Below, one piece after another: positions 6,405 through 7,072 of a stretch of DNA of 7,072 nt. The notes below the pieces were generated by a model. It was not told the DNA's origin and made no database searches. It saw nothing but the letters and a program-made list of their open reading frames with translations. The translations under genes and the position numbers were made by a program. The first letter of the stretch is position 1. Each line of letters opens with the position of its first letter. This DNA comes from Novosphingobium sp. (lineage in GTDB: Bacteria > Pseudomonadota > Alphaproteobacteria > Sphingomonadales > Sphingomonadaceae), in the NCBI GenBank assembly GCA_020853995.1, contig JADYXV010000373.1, positions 1 to 7,072 of the forward strand, written 5' to 3'.

Positions 6405-6448
6405 TGTTGCATAAAAACAACGAATTGGATTCGTTGTGACATGCAACA
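6405..6448 (-). terminator. Nested hairpin with T run, probable terminator of the DUF2793 gene
   Basis: Two perfect stems are nested. The outer is TGTTGCAT (6405-6412) with ATGCAACA (6441-6448). The inner is ACAACGAAT (6417-6425) with ATTCGTTGT (6429-6437), closed by a three-base loop. The bases between the stems are AAAA on one side and GAC on the other. Read on the - strand, the inner stem is followed directly by a T run (complement of AAAAA, 6413-6417), which fits an intrinsic terminator 71 bases after the DUF2793 stop. The outer stem is unusual for a terminator and could instead be an operator for the OmpA-family gene. Confidence 0.6.
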
Positions 6449-6507
6449 CAGTAGTTGTGGGAGCCCTCATGTCCCGTTGGAATGCTGCAAGTGCATTTTG
6501 GTTCCTG

Positions 6508-7008
6508 TTACGTCGACGAAAAAATTCCGATTTCTTCAAGTGCTGTCACCAGCGCGACAAGGCAAGCCCGCGCCTCGACATCCACAATGCCGCCCCCAAC
6601 GGGCAAATCCGGCGCTGAAGCCATCATCCAGCCATTCAAATATTGCCGGAATGCGCCAGCCGCGATGTCAAAGGCTCGCATCCCCTCGCCGGGTTGAAAA
6701 AATCGCCAGCCGCCCTGCGTCCATCCCGCAATCTTGCCGGAATGTCCTGCAAATGCGGCAGTGGGCGCGGCCCCGACAATCCACGCTTGCCCGACAAGCG
6801 GGGTGGCAGGTGGCGCAGCGACAACGCCTTCGACAGCGCTCGCCAACAAAAAATCAATTGCGACCAAGGCCTCGTTCACGGTCGTTTCTTTTTGCGCCTG
6901 CGCTGTAAAAAGCATCGGCAGTCCAACGCGTGGTGTTGCAGTTGAGGTAAGCGGGGCAAATTCCCGGGCGGTTATGCTGGAGCGGCTATGACGAGTTGGG
7001 GCAGCCAT
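6508..7008 (-). CDS. DUF2793 protein, tail or GTA-associated
   Basis: This is a 166-residue protein of the DUF2793 family, whose biochemical role is unknown. The family is found with phage tail genes and, in sphingomonads and relatives, after the large tail/host-specificity gene of the gene transfer agent cluster. That neighbourhood is recalled, not searched. Family signs are LPMLFTAQAQKETTVNEAL (30-48), a PLVGQAWIVG segment (70-79), FAGHSGKIAGWTQGGWRFFQPGEGM (86-110) and YLNGW (123-127). A C-terminal VDVEARACLVALVTALEEIGI helix (142-162) follows. The ATG at 7008 has no good ribosome binding site and gives about 25 residues before the family core, longer than the usual short lead. The only later in-frame start seen is M32, inside the core. 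The gene overlaps the end of the upstream frame by 37 bases and is followed by a terminator-like hairpin. I see no signal peptide. Confidence 0.82.
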   Translation of the reverse strand: MAAPTRHSRSSITAREFAPLTSTATPRVGLPMLFTAQAQKETTVNEALVAIDFLLASAVEGVVAAPPATPLVGQAWIVGAAPTAAFAGHSGKIAGWTQGGWRFFQPGEGMRAFDIAAGAFRQYLNGWMMASAPDLPVGGGIVDVEARACLVALVTALEEIGIFSST

Positions 7009-7072
7009 GGGACAGGTGTTGCGCCTTGGACGCCGAAGCGATCACCAAGGAACTGGTAGAATGAGATGCCGA
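6972..7072 (-). CDS. C-terminal end of an upstream gene, probably tail/host-specificity protein
   Basis: In the frame different from the DUF2793 gene, the - strand is open from the window edge to TAA at 6974-6972. It gives 33 residues that contain FYQFLGDRFGVQGATPVP and end in VIAAPA. Aromatic, glycine and proline spacing looks like real protein, and the position directly before a DUF2793 gene is where sphingomonad GTA clusters carry the large multidomain baseplate or host-specificity protein. The fragment is too short to identify the family on its own. The overlap of 37 bases with the DUF2793 start suggests translational coupling. If the frame is not coding, the DUF2793 gene simply has a long leader. 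Confidence 0.5.
   Translation of the reverse strand, partial: GISFYQFLGDRFGVQGATPVPWLPQLVIAAPA

Noticed and set aside
6375..6908. + strand frame of 177 codons across the gap and the DUF2793 gene
   Set aside because: It reads through the hairpin region and antisense to DUF2793, with low-complexity basic composition and no domain.

Overview
The window looks like ordinary chromosome from an alphaproteobacterium, most likely a member of the Sphingomonadales (Novosphingobium, Sphingobium or Erythrobacter type). This placement rests on protein style and gene neighbourhood, not on a database search. The clues are an argF-hslO pair, a spinster-type MFS transporter with an extra central membrane pair, an OmpA-family protein with a long proline linker, and a DUF2793 protein of the kind found at the end of gene transfer agent (GTA) or tail clusters. 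Base composition is moderately GC-rich and even, and I see no insertion sequence, integrase, CRISPR array, tRNA or rRNA.

The left part (1-4388) is all on the + strand. It starts inside argF (ornithine carbamoyltransferase, 3' two thirds), followed 10 bases later by hslO (redox-switched chaperone Hsp33). After a gap of about 130 bases with some small repeats comes a small secreted DUF3617-like protein of unknown function. Then comes queC (7-cyano-7-deazaguanine synthase, queuosine pathway), whose last codons overlap the start of an MFS transporter by 29 bases.

The right part (4595-7072) is all on the - strand, so the MFS gene and sodC are convergent. The 206-base gap between them holds a degenerate 29-base inverted repeat, probably one copy of a dispersed intergenic repeat. 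Reading leftward from the right edge there are: the last 33 codons of an unidentified upstream gene, an overlapping DUF2793 gene, a hairpin with a T run that fits a terminator, an OmpA-family outer-membrane protein, a strong intrinsic terminator, and a lipoprotein Cu,Zn superoxide dismutase (sodC) with its own promoter-like sequence.

The genes do not form one pathway. They are housekeeping functions (arginine synthesis, redox chaperone, tRNA modification), envelope proteins (OmpA, periplasmic SOD, secreted DUF3617, MFS), and the edge of a probable tail or GTA cluster. I found no convincing new multi-gene system. The points most worth a second look are non-coding: the intergenic inverted repeat, the nested hairpin upstream of the OmpA gene, and the sodC promoter whose -10 box runs into the start codon.
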